From Planctomycetaceae bacterium UBA4732 (GTDB lineage: Bacteria > Planctomycetota > Planctomycetia > Gemmatales > Gemmataceae), in contig DHJA01000021.1 in assembly GCA_002404095.1 (NCBI GenBank), forward strand, positions 1 through 11,349: a stretch of DNA of 11,349 nucleotides, given 5' to 3'. The notes below the pieces were generated by a model that worked only from the letters and a program-made list of their open reading frames with translations, searched no databases and had not been told where the DNA came from. This document shows positions 1 through 6,370 of this stretch, piece by piece. Position 1 is the first letter of the stretch. Every line of letters starts with the position of its first letter. Made by a program: the position numbers and the translations under genes.

Positions 1-167
1 TAAAAAGGGTTACAGTCGAAGTAGGCTCCCCAAGAGGGACACTATTCGTAACAATTCTCTCTTTGTCGAAAGCTACAACCGCTGGCGGCAATAATACCGC
101 GACGTGGAATGCGATGAGTCGCAGAACGGACTGGCGGAGCGGGACTAGATTCTTAAACCTTCCCCGA

Positions 168-186
168 GGCGGCGGGAAACGCCGCC
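168..186. terminator. GC-rich hairpin, possible terminator of an upstream gene
   Basis: GGCGGCG at 168-174 pairs perfectly with CGCCGCC at 180-186 around a GGAAA loop. No T-run follows on the plus strand. It could be the end of a transcript entering from the left or a structured RNA element. In GC-rich DNA a 7-bp GC stem can also arise by chance, so confidence is low. Confidence 0.25.
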
Positions 187-448
187 GAGACCGGCGCGAT
201 CGGTCGAATCGGGCTTAGTTGTTTGCCCGCATCCGCAAGGGCAGCCTTCTCCGGACAGCCGCGGCCGTCCCTCTTATCCCCGTTTTCAACAGGCACGTCG
301 TTCAACCCGGCCAGTCTCACGCTGTGATCCTGGCTACGGCCTAATCTTTTTACGTAGTCGCTGTCGCCTTCTGCCGCCTTCTACCGCTCTCCTGATAGGG
401 CAGGAATTGAGGGGGGAGGGACGACATCCCCCTTTCGCCATTATTTCT

Positions 449-477
449 TTGACTGAGGGGCACGGTGTTCGTAGAGT
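449..477 (+). promoter_or_regulatory. Candidate sigma70-type promoter for the cytochrome gene
   Basis: TTGACT (449-454) matches the -35 consensus at 5 of 6 positions. It is followed after exactly 17 bp by TAGAGT (472-477), which matches the -10 consensus at 4 of 6. Transcription would start near 484, giving a leader of about 170 nt before the ATG at 657. Planctomycete promoter preferences are not well known, so this is a pattern match only. Confidence 0.4.
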
Positions 478-604
478 GGAGCAAAATGTCCTGGCGAGCC
501 AGTGTACGCGCCCCCACATCCTTTCAAACGGCCGGCGCCTCTACGCCCTCGCCGCCGAGATCATGGCCAAAGATTTCGTGAGCCGGTCAGACGCATAAAC
601 CGCG

Positions 605-625
605 TCCCCCGACCGGGGGACTTTT
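605..625 (+). terminator. Hairpin plus T-run in the leader of the cytochrome gene
   Basis: TCCCCC (605-610) pairs with GGGGGA (615-620) around a GACC loop and is followed by CTTTT (621-625), the form of a short intrinsic terminator. It lies between the candidate promoter at 449-477 and the ribosome binding site at 643-647, so it could end an upstream transcript or act as an attenuator. The six-pair stem and four-T tail are modest. Confidence 0.35.
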
Positions 626-656
626 CCGGAGTTGACTAACACAGGAGCGTTCCCTC

Positions 657-3209
657 ATGTTCCAGCAGCGATTTCAATGGGTCTTGCGGGCCTTCTGCGC
701 CGCATGCGCCCTCATCCTCTCCCTCGGCCGTTCGTCCGGCAACGACCTGCCCGCGGACGGAGCCGGGCTTGCGTCCCAGGCCCAAGCCATCCTGCATAAG
801 CATTGCTTCGACTGTCATGGTAAAAACCCCAAGAAGCTCCGGGGCGACCTCAACCTCTTCGACCGTACCCACCTTGACGACGCGGAACGCAAGATCGTCG
901 TGGCGAAAGCCCCCGACAAGTCCGAACTGATCTCGCGCGTCGGGTCCGACGACGACAGCCTCCGAATGCCGCCCGATCCGCGCCCCCGCCTCTCCGACGC
1001 CGAGCGCAAAACCCTCCACGATTGGGTGGCCGCCGGGGCCGTCGCCTGGCCCGTGGCGGCCCCAGCCGTCGCCGCGGAGCCAGCGGCGCCCGTCGAGAAC
1101 CTCGCGGCGTCCGTGAAGGAGCTGTTGCGCGGCAACTGTTTCGACTGCCACGGCGGCTCGCGCACCAACGCCGGCGTCAAAATTCTGGACCGCGAACTGC
1201 TCGTCAACAAGAAAAAGCTCGTCCCCGGCAAGCCGGACGAATCCATGCTATTCCAACTCGTGACCGCAACGGACGACTCGGTCATGCCGCCGGCAGGCCG
1301 GCCGCGTCTCAAACCCGACGCCGCGGAGCTTATCCGGCGCTGGATCGCTGGCGGCGCGCCGGCGTTCCCCGCCGACGTCGCCGCGGCAGGCGAACCCAAC
1401 AAGGATCCGGCCTTCAAGAACTTCGCTGGCGTCGATTACGTCCTGAAAAAGATCCTGGAAAACGTTCGCACGCTGTCCGCCGAAGATCGCCGCTTCGTGC
1501 GTTACTTCAGCATCAACCACATCCTGACCACCGGGGCCACGGCGGCGGAACTCGACTTGCAGCGCGACGCTCTCGCCAAGGCGATTAACCACCTCTCCTG
1601 GCAAAACCACGTCGTCCGCCTCAAGGCGATCGATCCCCCAGCCAACACCGTCTACGCCCTCGACCTGCGGCACGTCGGCTGGCAGCTGCAGCCGTTCCAG
1701 CAGTGGAAAGGCGGCAAGGGCGTGAGCCGGGCCGACGTCAACATCTTCGACCTCGCCCTGCTCGAATATCCCTATTCCGTCGCCTACGCGGATTCCGACA
1801 CCTTCGACCACTTGACGGAGGAGTTCCTCTATCCGGCCGGCCAAGTGCGTCCCATTCCCTACGTCCGCGCCGACTGGTTTGTCAGCACCGTCACCCTGCC
1901 GCCGCTGTACGAAGACTTTCTCCAATTACCCTTCCAGTTGTCTGAATTGGAGGATCTCCTCGGCGTGGCCGCTCAGGACGACGTGAACGATCACGTGGCG
2001 ATTCGCGCGGGCATGGCCGTTTCGGGCGTGTCGCGCAACAACCGCGTTGTCCAGCGGCACCCGGAGAAATACGGCGCCTTCTGGCAGAGCTTCGACTTCA
2101 AGACCAGCAAGGGGCGCGAGAATATGTTCAAAGACCCCATCGACCTGCACCCCACCGGCGGCGAGGTGGTCTTCAACCTACCCAATGGTTTACAGGGCTA
2201 CTACGTCACCAACGCCCGCGGCGACCGTTTGGAAGCGGCGCCGACCGAGATCGTTACTGACAAGTTCGCCGAGGATAAGACGGTGCGAAACGGGCTGTCG
2301 TGTATGCGCTGCCACGACGTCGGCACGAAGACCTACGCCGACACGATGCGCCCGGCGCTGCTGCAGCTGCCCGGTACACCCGGCTTCGACAAGCGGCTCG
2401 CCCTGGCGCTCTATCCGGAGCAGGCGAAACAGGACGACTTGCTCAAGGAGGACGGCGACCGTTTTCTCGCGGCCATGCAACAAGCGCTGGGCAAGCCGCA
2501 GGGACAGGAGCCGTTGATTCCGGTAACGAAGCGGTTCCTGGACGACCCGATTCCCCTCGCCGGCGCCTCGGGCGAGCTGGGACTGAACGATCCGTCGGGG
2601 CTGGCGTCCGTGTTCAAGATGCCGCAGTTCTCATCGCTGGGTCTGATGCCGTTGTCGGCCAAGGGGGTGGTCCGCCGCGACGCCTGGGAGGACTACTATG
2701 ACCAGATCGTCCGCGCGTTGGGTCTGGGTGTGCCAATCGTGCCGATTGACGGCGTGCTGCGCGGCGACTACCCGGCCTCGGCGCCGCCATTCGAGGTTGT
2801 GCTGAAGACCAACAAGAAAAACAACTCCTTCGAGCCGGGCGACGACCTGGTGGTCAGCGTCGTCAACCACTCCACGAAGCCGATTTACATCGAGCTAGTC
2901 GGCGTCAGCAGCAAGGGCCGGATGGTGATCCTCACCGCACCGGGCGCGGTGGTCGCGGCCGGGCAGGAATATCGCTATCCGCCGGAAGGGTCGCCGGCGA
3001 TCAAGATCAAGCCGGGCTTGGGCCGCGAGCAGATCACCCTGCTGGCCGGAGAAGAGACGTTCCCCGCGGGCCGGCTGCTCCGCGGCAAGGGATTGACCGA
3101 CCGCGTCGTTCATCCGTTTTACGAGTTGGGTAAGCAGAACGGGCGTTATGTGGTAACCAAGGATCCGGCCCGGCTTGTGAAGAAGACTATCGCCATCGAA
3201 ACGCGGTAA
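657..3209 (+). CDS. Secreted planctomycete cytochrome c (PSCyt1-type) protein with DUF4384-like C-terminus
   Basis: This is an 850-residue exported, predicted heme-binding protein. Residues 1-28 form a signal peptide (R5, R11, then a hydrophobic AFCAACALILSLG stretch). Two planctomycete cytochrome c domains follow. The first has C50-F-D-C53-H54 with a distal Met in RMPP (M104). The second has C161-F-D-C164-H165 with a distal Met in VMPP (M210). Residues about 255-700 form a long module containing SRNNRVVQRH (459-468), NLPNGLQGYYV (507-517) and a third heme motif, C549-M-R-C552-H553. I recall this module from other bacterial proteins but know no formal name for it. The C-terminus (about 712-810) has the F-x-P-G-D, I-Y-I-E-L-V and I-K-P-G pattern of DUF4384, a beta domain often seen in caspase-like proteins. 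AGGAG at 643-647, 9 nt before the ATG, supports the start. Binding of three hemes is inferred from the CxxCH motifs; substrate and partner are unknown. Electron transfer or redox sensing outside the cytoplasmic membrane is the likeliest role. It is the first of three same-strand genes for exported proteins. Confidence 0.85.
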   Translation: MFQQRFQWVLRAFCAACALILSLGRSSGNDLPADGAGLASQAQAILHKHCFDCHGKNPKKLRGDLNLFDRTHLDDAERKIVVAKAPDKSELISRVGSDDDSLRMPPDPRPRLSDAERKTLHDWVAAGAVAWPVAAPAVAAEPAAPVENLAASVKELLRGNCFDCHGGSRTNAGVKILDRELLVNKKKLVPGKPDESMLFQLVTATDDSVMPPAGRPRLKPDAAELIRRWIAGGAPAFPADVAAAGEPNKDPAFKNFAGVDYVLKKILENVRTLSAEDRRFVRYFSINHILTTGATAAELDLQRDALAKAINHLSWQNHVVRLKAIDPPANTVYALDLRHVGWQLQPFQQWKGGKGVSRADVNIFDLALLEYPYSVAYADSDTFDHLTEEFLYPAGQVRPIPYVRADWFVSTVTLPPLYEDFLQLPFQLSELEDLLGVAAQDDVNDHVAIRAGMAVSGVSRNNRVVQRHPEKYGAFWQSFDFKTSKGRENMFKDPIDLHPTGGEVVFNLPNGLQGYYVTNARGDRLEAAPTEIVTDKFAEDKTVRNGLSCMRCHDVGTKTYADTMRPALLQLPGTPGFDKRLALALYPEQAKQDDLLKEDGDRFLAAMQQALGKPQGQEPLIPVTKRFLDDPIPLAGASGELGLNDPSGLASVFKMPQFSSLGLMPLSAKGVVRRDAWEDYYDQIVRALGLGVPIVPIDGVLRGDYPASAPPFEVVLKTNKKNNSFEPGDDLVVSVVNHSTKPIYIELVGVSSKGRMVILTAPGAVVAAGQEYRYPPEGSPAIKIKPGLGREQITLLAGEETFPAGRLLRGKGLTDRVVHPFYELGKQNGRYVVTKDPARLVKKTIAIETR

Positions 3210-3432
3210 GGGGGCCTGGGCGCGGGAGGGGGCGAGGAGACCTCGCCCCTACGGTTGTTAGAGATTGGGGCGAGGTCTCCTCGCCCATCGCGGGTAGGGG
3301 CGGGGTTTCCCCGCCCGTCCTGGGTAGGGGCGAGGTCTCCTCGCCCATCGCGGGTAGGGGCGAGGTCTCCTCGCCCATGTAGAACAGGCGTATAAGCTGA
3401 CATCCAAACATCAACCTCTAAAGGAGTCCGCA
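3210..3432. repeat. Array of GC-rich palindromes with 30-bp period
   Basis: Four tandem units start at 3267, 3297, 3327 and 3357, an exact 30-bp period. Each has a 20-bp palindromic core of the form GGGGCGAGG-TCT-CCTCGCCC and a 10-bp linker (ATCGCGGGTA twice, GTCCTGGGTA once). A fifth palindrome at 3229-3249 lies in opposite orientation (stem GGGGCGAGG/CCTCGCCCC, loop AGA) and ends in CCCCTAC. The unit at 3297 has GGGGCGGGG/CCCCGCCC instead, so both stem arms changed together. The cores are related to the element at 10639-10767. TATAAG at 3391-3396 lies just after the last unit and may be a -10 box, but no -35 is visible. Known analogues are REP/MITE-type intergenic palindromes; this could also act as a transcription barrier between the flanking genes. 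Confidence 0.8.
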
Positions 3433-4767
3433 ATGTCCACAATTCGCAGAGTTCCCTGGTTCGCGGCGGCGTTGCCCATCGTGTTGGCGCTGGCCGCCCC
3501 GGCCGTCGCCGCCCCCACGCTGGAGGAAGCGCTGGTCGCCAACGCCCCGGCGGTGGTCAAACGTCTGCAAGCGATGGGCTGTCGCAACGTCGGCGTCCTC
3601 AAGTTCCTGGTGACCAAAGACGGCGACAAGCTGAGCGACAACGTCGGTCCCCTGAACATGACTCTGGCGAACCGGCTGGAAATCGCCTTGCTCCTCGCCA
3701 ACGACCCGAAGAAGCCGTTGGGCGTCATCGAACGCGCCAGCGCCGTAGCCCAGCGGACCACCGGCGCCAATCACCTGACGCGCGACGGCCGGCTCAAGCT
3801 GTTCGCGGCCCGCTATCCGTTGGCCTGGGGCAAGGAGCTGGTGGACGCCGACGCCTTCGTGACCCGGACCGCCCTGGTCAGCAAGGACTTGCGCACGCTG
3901 ACGATCAGCCTGCTCGCCTTCACGAAGGAGGACAACAAGCTAGTCGCGTTGGGCGACGACTTCAAGACGGCCAATCGGCCGAGCGCGCTCAGCGAGATGG
4001 GCGAGAGCTTCGTACTGCGCGGCGCCTTCGACGACGGGGCGTTGGATACGAATCCCGCGACGCTAAAGGCGCGTGAGGAAAAGGTGATCCAGGTCGCGGC
4101 CAAGGTCAAGGAGCAGGAGGTGAAGTACCCGCTGCAGGAAAAGGCGCCGCCGGTGACGCTGACGGCGTTCTACGACGGCAAGCCGGCCGCGATCGAGTAC
4201 CGGGACGGCAAGGCGTACCTGCCGGAGCCGCGGGAGGGCCAGAAGGTGGCGTTCGGGCTGAAACGGGACGACTCCAAGGAGCGTTACGGGATCGTGTTGA
4301 AAGTGAACGGCGAAAACACGCTTTACCGGCAGAAGCTGCCGGACATTCAGTGTCGCCGCTGGATCATGGACCCGGGCGAGCGTCCTTACCAAATCAAGGG
4401 TTTCCAGAAGGACAACAAGACCATCGAGGAATTCCGAGTGTTGTCCGCGATGGAGTCCGGCGAGCGCGCGATCAACTACGGCGCCGACGTGGGCACAATC
4501 ATTCTGACCGTTTACCGGGAGTACAAGGGCAAGGTGAAACCGCGCGACAATACGGACGAGGGCGCGGCGTTGGCGGCTGTGACGCGGGGAGATTGGCCCG
4601 AAGAGAAGTCAAAGAATTACAACGCGCTAAAGGCGCGTCTGCTGGAGGACGCGAACCGCGGTCTGATCGTGGAGGGCGCCACGGCCAACAGCGCGGTCAA
4701 GAGCGTGGCGTTCGAGCCAGACCCGGTGCCGGTGATGAGCGTGACGATCATCTACTACCGTCCGTGA
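3433..4767 (+). CDS. Secreted protein of unknown function, CsgG/FlgO-like N-terminus
   Basis: This 444-residue protein has a clear signal peptide (R5, R6, then FAAALPIVLALAAPAVA; cleavage near residue 27). Residues about 30-200 show an alternating pattern resembling the CsgG/FlgO/LpoB class of envelope proteins: NVGVLKF (52-58), LANRLEIALLLAN (78-90), GVIERAS (97-103), then a strand-rich stretch, RTLTISLLAF (154-163). The match is by eye and weak. Residues about 237-365 look like a separate beta domain (VLKVNG 288-293, CRRWIMDPGE 307-316, IKGFQ 321-325, VGTIILTVY 353-361), loosely like DUF4384. No catalytic motif is evident. AAGGAG at 3421-3426, 6 nt before the ATG, fixes the start. It follows the cytochrome gene by 223 bp, which the palindrome array fills, and precedes the TPR-CHAT gene by 100 bp. 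An envelope or periplasmic accessory role is inferred from the signal peptide and neighbours only. Confidence 0.75.
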   Translation: MSTIRRVPWFAAALPIVLALAAPAVAAPTLEEALVANAPAVVKRLQAMGCRNVGVLKFLVTKDGDKLSDNVGPLNMTLANRLEIALLLANDPKKPLGVIERASAVAQRTTGANHLTRDGRLKLFAARYPLAWGKELVDADAFVTRTALVSKDLRTLTISLLAFTKEDNKLVALGDDFKTANRPSALSEMGESFVLRGAFDDGALDTNPATLKAREEKVIQVAAKVKEQEVKYPLQEKAPPVTLTAFYDGKPAAIEYRDGKAYLPEPREGQKVAFGLKRDDSKERYGIVLKVNGENTLYRQKLPDIQCRRWIMDPGERPYQIKGFQKDNKTIEEFRVLSAMESGERAINYGADVGTIILTVYREYKGKVKPRDNTDEGAALAAVTRGDWPEEKSKNYNALKARLLEDANRGLIVEGATANSAVKSVAFEPDPVPVMSVTIIYYRP

Positions 4768-4784
4768 TGATCGCGGGGAATCCG

Positions 4785-4801
4785 GCGAAAGGGGCTTTCG
4801 C
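4785..4801 (+). other. Small hairpin after the CsgG/FlgO-like gene
   Basis: GCGAAAG (4785-4791) pairs with CTTTCGC (4795-4801) around a GGG loop, 17 nt after the stop codon. There is no T-run, so it may be a processing or weak termination site rather than a full terminator. Downstream readthrough into the TPR-CHAT gene is plausible. Confidence 0.25.
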
Positions 4802-4804
4802 GGT

Positions 4805-4825
4805 AATGACAAGGAGCGTGTCATT
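4805..4825. promoter_or_regulatory. Dyad upstream of the TPR-CHAT gene, operator-like
   Basis: AATGACA (4805-4811) and TGTCATT (4819-4825) form a perfect 7-bp inverted repeat with a 7-bp spacer, 42 bp before the ATG at 4868. The spacing is typical of a dimeric regulator site, but no regulator is known and a chance occurrence cannot be excluded. Confidence 0.25.
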
Positions 4826-4867
4826 CAAGTTCTGTTTGGCAGATCACAAGTTGAAAGGATCGAAGCG

Positions 4868-6370
4868 ATGTTTCGCACGTTTGGCCGGTTCGGTTGGCTG
4901 CTGGCGGTGGCGTTGGCGGGCTGCGTCCTGAGCGCCGGCATGGCTCGCGCAGCGGACGGCGATGCGGCAGCGCTAGGTACTGCGTTGCGTAAAGGGATTG
5001 CTCTCCAAAAGGCAGGGCAGGCGAAGGAGGCCCTCCCTTACTACGAGCAGTCGCTGGAATTGTCTCAACGGCTTTTCGGACAGAGCCACGAAAACACGGC
5101 CGCCGTCCTCGGTGTGCTGGCAAGCCTGTACGTGGCCAGTACTCTCAACAACCTGGCAAGCCTGTACTCGGACATGGGCCAGTACGCCAAGGCGGAACCC
5201 CTTTTTCAGCGCAGCCTGAAAATTTCTGAAGAGAAGCTCGGCAAGGACGACCCTGACGTGGCCAGTACTCTCAACAACTTGGCGATTCTCTACGAGGCTA
5301 TGGGCCAGTACGCCAAGGCAGAAGCCGTTTTCCAGCGCAGCCTCAAGATCCGGGAGAACAAGCTCGGCAAGGATCACCCCGATGTGGCAAGGAGCCTCAA
5401 CAACCTGGCGGTTCTGTACGATGCTATGGGCCAGTACGCCAAGGCGGAGCCGCTCTACCAACGAAGCCTGAAGATCAAGGAGGATAAACTCGGCAAGGAC
5501 CACCCCGACGTGGCCCAAAGCCTTAACAACTTGGCAAATCTGTACGCGGACATGGGCCAGTACGCCAGGGCGGAGCCGCTCTATCAGCGCAGTTTGCAAA
5601 TCCGTGAGGACAAACTCGGCAAGGACCACCCTGACGTGGCCCAAAGTCTCAACAATCTAGCAAGCCAATACGCGGACATGGGCCAGTACGCCAAGGCGGA
5701 ACCCCTTTTCCAGCGCAGCCTGAAGATTTGGGAAGACAAACTCGGCAATGACCACCCCGACGTGGCCAAATGCCTAAACAACCTGGCGAACTTGTACGCC
5801 ATCCAGAGGAATTGGAAGCAGGCCGCGCAGGCAGCCGACCAAGAGCGCCGTGTCGTCCGCCGCTATGTAGCGAACGCACTCGCCGTTTTATCCGAGAAGG
5901 ATCAGCTTGCCTACCTGGACCACAGGGATGCAAAACAATTCCACATCGCGGAGTCAATCGCTCTCAACCGGCGCGAGGACGCGGCCCCAGCGGCGCTATC
6001 GGCCGGTTGGGTACTAAACGGTAAGGCCGTGGCTCAAGAGTCTCTGGCTCAGCGCGTCCTGGCGGCCCTGGACGCCCGCGACCTCGCCGCGCATCTGGGG
6101 AAGACCAGCGCCCAATCCTCGCGCGCCGAGCCGTGGGTGGAACTGGCCGAGATCCGCAAGGCTCTGCCTGCCGACGCCGTCCTCATCGAAATCAGCAAGT
6201 TTCAAGTGGCCAACTTCGAGGCAAAGGGCCAGGACAAGCACAGGACAAGCATTGGTTGGGCTACCGCTACGCCGCCTGGGTCATTACCGCCGCGGGCGAC
6301 GTGCATATCGTGGACCTGGGGCCGGCCGACGTCATTGAGGACGCCGTCAAGGAGGTGCGCCAGGCTCTGA
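4868..6370 (+). CDS. TPR half of a frameshifted TPR-CHAT protein
   Basis: This 500-codon frame encodes the N-terminal half of an exported TPR-CHAT protein; the part after residue 458 is out-of-frame read-through. GAAAGGA (4853-4859), 8 nt before the ATG, supports the start. The N-terminus is hydrophobic with a lipobox, L16-A-G-C19, so a lipoprotein is possible; cleavage at MARA (25-28) is the alternative. A first TPR-like helix pair spans about 36-75. Kinesin-light-chain-type repeats with a 42-residue period follow, marked by NNLA at 94, 136, 178, 220, 262 and 304, with MGQYAKAEP and KLGKDHPDVA between. Residues 310-455 are a helical linker leading to the CHAT region. Such TPRs bind partner proteins; in this architecture they usually recruit or sense, and CHAT acts. 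The frame is lost at the 11-bp duplication at 6230-6251, after which ORF residues 459-500 resemble nothing and end at 6370. As it stands the product would have no CHAT catalytic domain. Confidence 0.75.
   Translation: MFRTFGRFGWLLAVALAGCVLSAGMARAADGDAAALGTALRKGIALQKAGQAKEALPYYEQSLELSQRLFGQSHENTAAVLGVLASLYVASTLNNLASLYSDMGQYAKAEPLFQRSLKISEEKLGKDDPDVASTLNNLAILYEAMGQYAKAEAVFQRSLKIRENKLGKDHPDVARSLNNLAVLYDAMGQYAKAEPLYQRSLKIKEDKLGKDHPDVAQSLNNLANLYADMGQYARAEPLYQRSLQIREDKLGKDHPDVAQSLNNLASQYADMGQYAKAEPLFQRSLKIWEDKLGNDHPDVAKCLNNLANLYAIQRNWKQAAQAADQERRVVRRYVANALAVLSEKDQLAYLDHRDAKQFHIAESIALNRREDAAPAALSAGWVLNGKAVAQESLAQRVLAALDARDLAAHLGKTSAQSSRAEPWVELAEIRKALPADAVLIEISKFQVANFEAKGQDKHRTSIGWATATPPGSLPPRATCISWTWGRPTSLRTPSRRCARL
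5147..5815 (+). repeat. 126-bp tandem TPR-coding repeats
   Basis: Five full 126-bp units begin at 5147, 5273, 5399, 5525 and 5651, with a partial sixth from 5777. They are highly similar at the DNA level (recurring runs such as ATGGGCCAGTACGCCA), which suggests recent unit duplication or gene conversion and makes unit number prone to change. Just before the array, CTGGCAAGCCTGTAC occurs at 5117-5131 and again at 5153-5167. Confidence 0.85.

Larger units (their letters stand above)
1..656. other. Leader/intergenic region without a supported gene
   Basis: No protein or RNA gene is recognisable here. Frame 3 is open from the left edge to about 218 and frame 2 from the left edge to a TAA at 92-94, but both translations are short, unfamiliar and arginine/serine rich, so an incoming gene end cannot be claimed. 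The region holds a perfect 7-bp hairpin at 168-186, a two-copy 10-bp tandem at 365-384 (CGCCTTCTGC then CGCCTTCTAC), a candidate promoter at 449-477 and a hairpin with T-run at 605-625. No tRNA-like cloverleaf was found by eye. Confidence 0.5.

Noticed and set aside
1..148. Possible C-terminal end of a gene entering from the left (frame 2 to TAA at 92-94, continuing in frame to TAG at 146-148)
   Set aside because: Too short to identify, frame 3 is open even longer, and neither translation resembles a known family.
407..598. 63-codon plus-strand open frame with a hairpin just after its stop
   Set aside because: No ribosome binding site or recognisable sequence, it contains the candidate promoter at 449-477, and an opposite-strand frame (334-519) overlaps it. 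It is probably chance.
1248..1925. Long minus-strand frame inside the cytochrome gene
   Set aside because: It is an antisense shadow of GC-rich codons; the plus-strand gene has clear heme motifs, a signal peptide and a ribosome binding site.
3267..3376. CRISPR array
   Set aside because: The 10-bp linkers are far too short and two of the three are identical; no cas genes are present.
3146..3442. Minus-strand frame encoding a 10-residue repeat (GRGDLAPT-type)
   Set aside because: The apparent peptide repeat is just the 30-bp DNA array, whose period is a multiple of three.
4973..5644. Minus-strand repetitive frame inside the TPR region
   Set aside because: It is an antisense shadow of the 126-bp TPR units.
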